Positions 31,963-32,508 of a stretch of DNA of 32,508 nucleotides are shown piece by piece. The notes under the pieces were generated by a model. That model searched no databases. It was not told the origin of the DNA and saw nothing but the letters and a program-made list of their open reading frames with translations. Made by a program: the position numbers and the translations under genes. Where the stretch lies: positions 1 to 32,508 of the forward strand of contig JBNGIO010005588.1 of NCBI GenBank assembly GCA_049999805.1, given 5' to 3'. The stretch's first letter is position 1. Every line of letters begins with the position of its first letter. The stretch comes from Folioceros fuciformis. Lineage: Eukaryota; Anthocerotophyta; Anthocerotopsida; Anthocerotales.

Positions 31963-32508
31963 TCTGACAAGACCCCGAGATCACGACTGTCCAGAAGCCA
32001 GACGTGGTATTATCCCAGGGTGATCATGGAGGTAGGAGGCTGATAGAGAAAACCCCCACCTCCACCCCAAAGGCCGGGGTTGCCACAGATGGTGCAAACC
32101 CCCGAGCCGGAAGGATCACACCGGAGGAAAAAGGAAAGCCTTCCTAGAGACAGGCGAATGCGGGCGGGGCCTGGTCGCGGGCCTGGTTCCCGGGTCCCGG
32201 GTCTTGGGCCCCTGTTTAAGTTGACAGAGAGAGGTCCCAGCCTGACCCATGACTGTGTGAGACCGTGCATTGCTTTGCCAGCTTTGACACGTCCTTTTAA
32301 GGCCAGGCAGTCCCTTGAATGCTGCGTGTTTTGCTGAGCTGATGGGCATCTCATTCTGGTGTCCCGCTTCCCTGACTCCACTTCCCAGCAATTGCCCGGG
32401 CAGCATTCCCTTCCTCTTGCTGCTCTTGCTACTTGGGCTGCCTGCTGGGCTGTCGGCCTGCTGCGCATTGCCTTGCCCTTTGCCTTGGAAGGAACGAAGG
32501 GAGGGAGG
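31963..32508. other. G/C-rich flank, no gene seen
   Basis: Only overlapping shadow ORFs. A short G/C-rich imperfect repeat of GGGCCTGG / CCCGGGTC words lies at about 32165-32210. It may contain the former 5' region of the PPR relic. Confidence 0.4.

Overview
The window is nuclear DNA from a land plant. The evidence is spliced genes with GT-AG introns of roughly 50-350 bp, plant-type homologues (SWEETIE/HEATR5, a lycopene-cyclase-like plastid flavoprotein, an M3 oligopeptidase), and relics of PLS/DYW pentatricopeptide (PPR) genes. Short introns, higher-GC gene space and abundant decayed DYW-PPR sequence suggest a seed-free lineage with an expanded editing-factor family (lycophyte, hornwort or similar); this placement is inference. 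Three 100-N assembly gaps lie at 1376-1475, 7693-7792 and 26333-26432.

Layout. Positions 1 to about 6600 are AT-rich and repeat-rich: a 39-bp minisatellite beside a gap, a roughly 250-bp tandem duplication, and one long unrecognised ORF (2693-4957) made of 27-bp and 33-bp in-frame repeats plus a unique basic C-terminus. Positions about 7100-23400 are a compact gene block: SWEETIE/HEATR5 (+, intronless apart from a gap), 40S ribosomal protein S14 (-, intronless), a lycopene beta/epsilon-cyclase-like FAD protein (+, 17 exons), and a thimet-oligopeptidase-type M3 zinc peptidase (+, 20 exons, 710 codons, with an N-terminal hydrophobic anchor). I rebuilt the exons of the last two by hand; every junction keeps frame and matches the protein families. 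Positions 23721-25604 hold a DYW-class PPR pseudogene (-). Positions about 26700-29220 are an AT-rich island with tandem repeats and a primer-binding-site-like motif that suggests an old LTR element. Positions 29240-31962 hold a second, more decayed PPR relic (-).

The genes do not form a pathway: ribosome, endosomal trafficking, plastid flavoprotein and peptide turnover are ordinary housekeeping neighbours. RPS14 and the cyclase-like gene are divergent and share a region of about 400 bp with a telo-box and a TATA-like element on the RPS14 strand. SWEETIE/RPS14 and peptidase/PPR are convergent pairs. The oddest points are the lack of introns in SWEETIE and RPS14 beside intron-rich neighbours, a GC-AG intron and a 99-nt stop-free intron in the peptidase, and the in-frame repeat ORF in the AT-rich arm.
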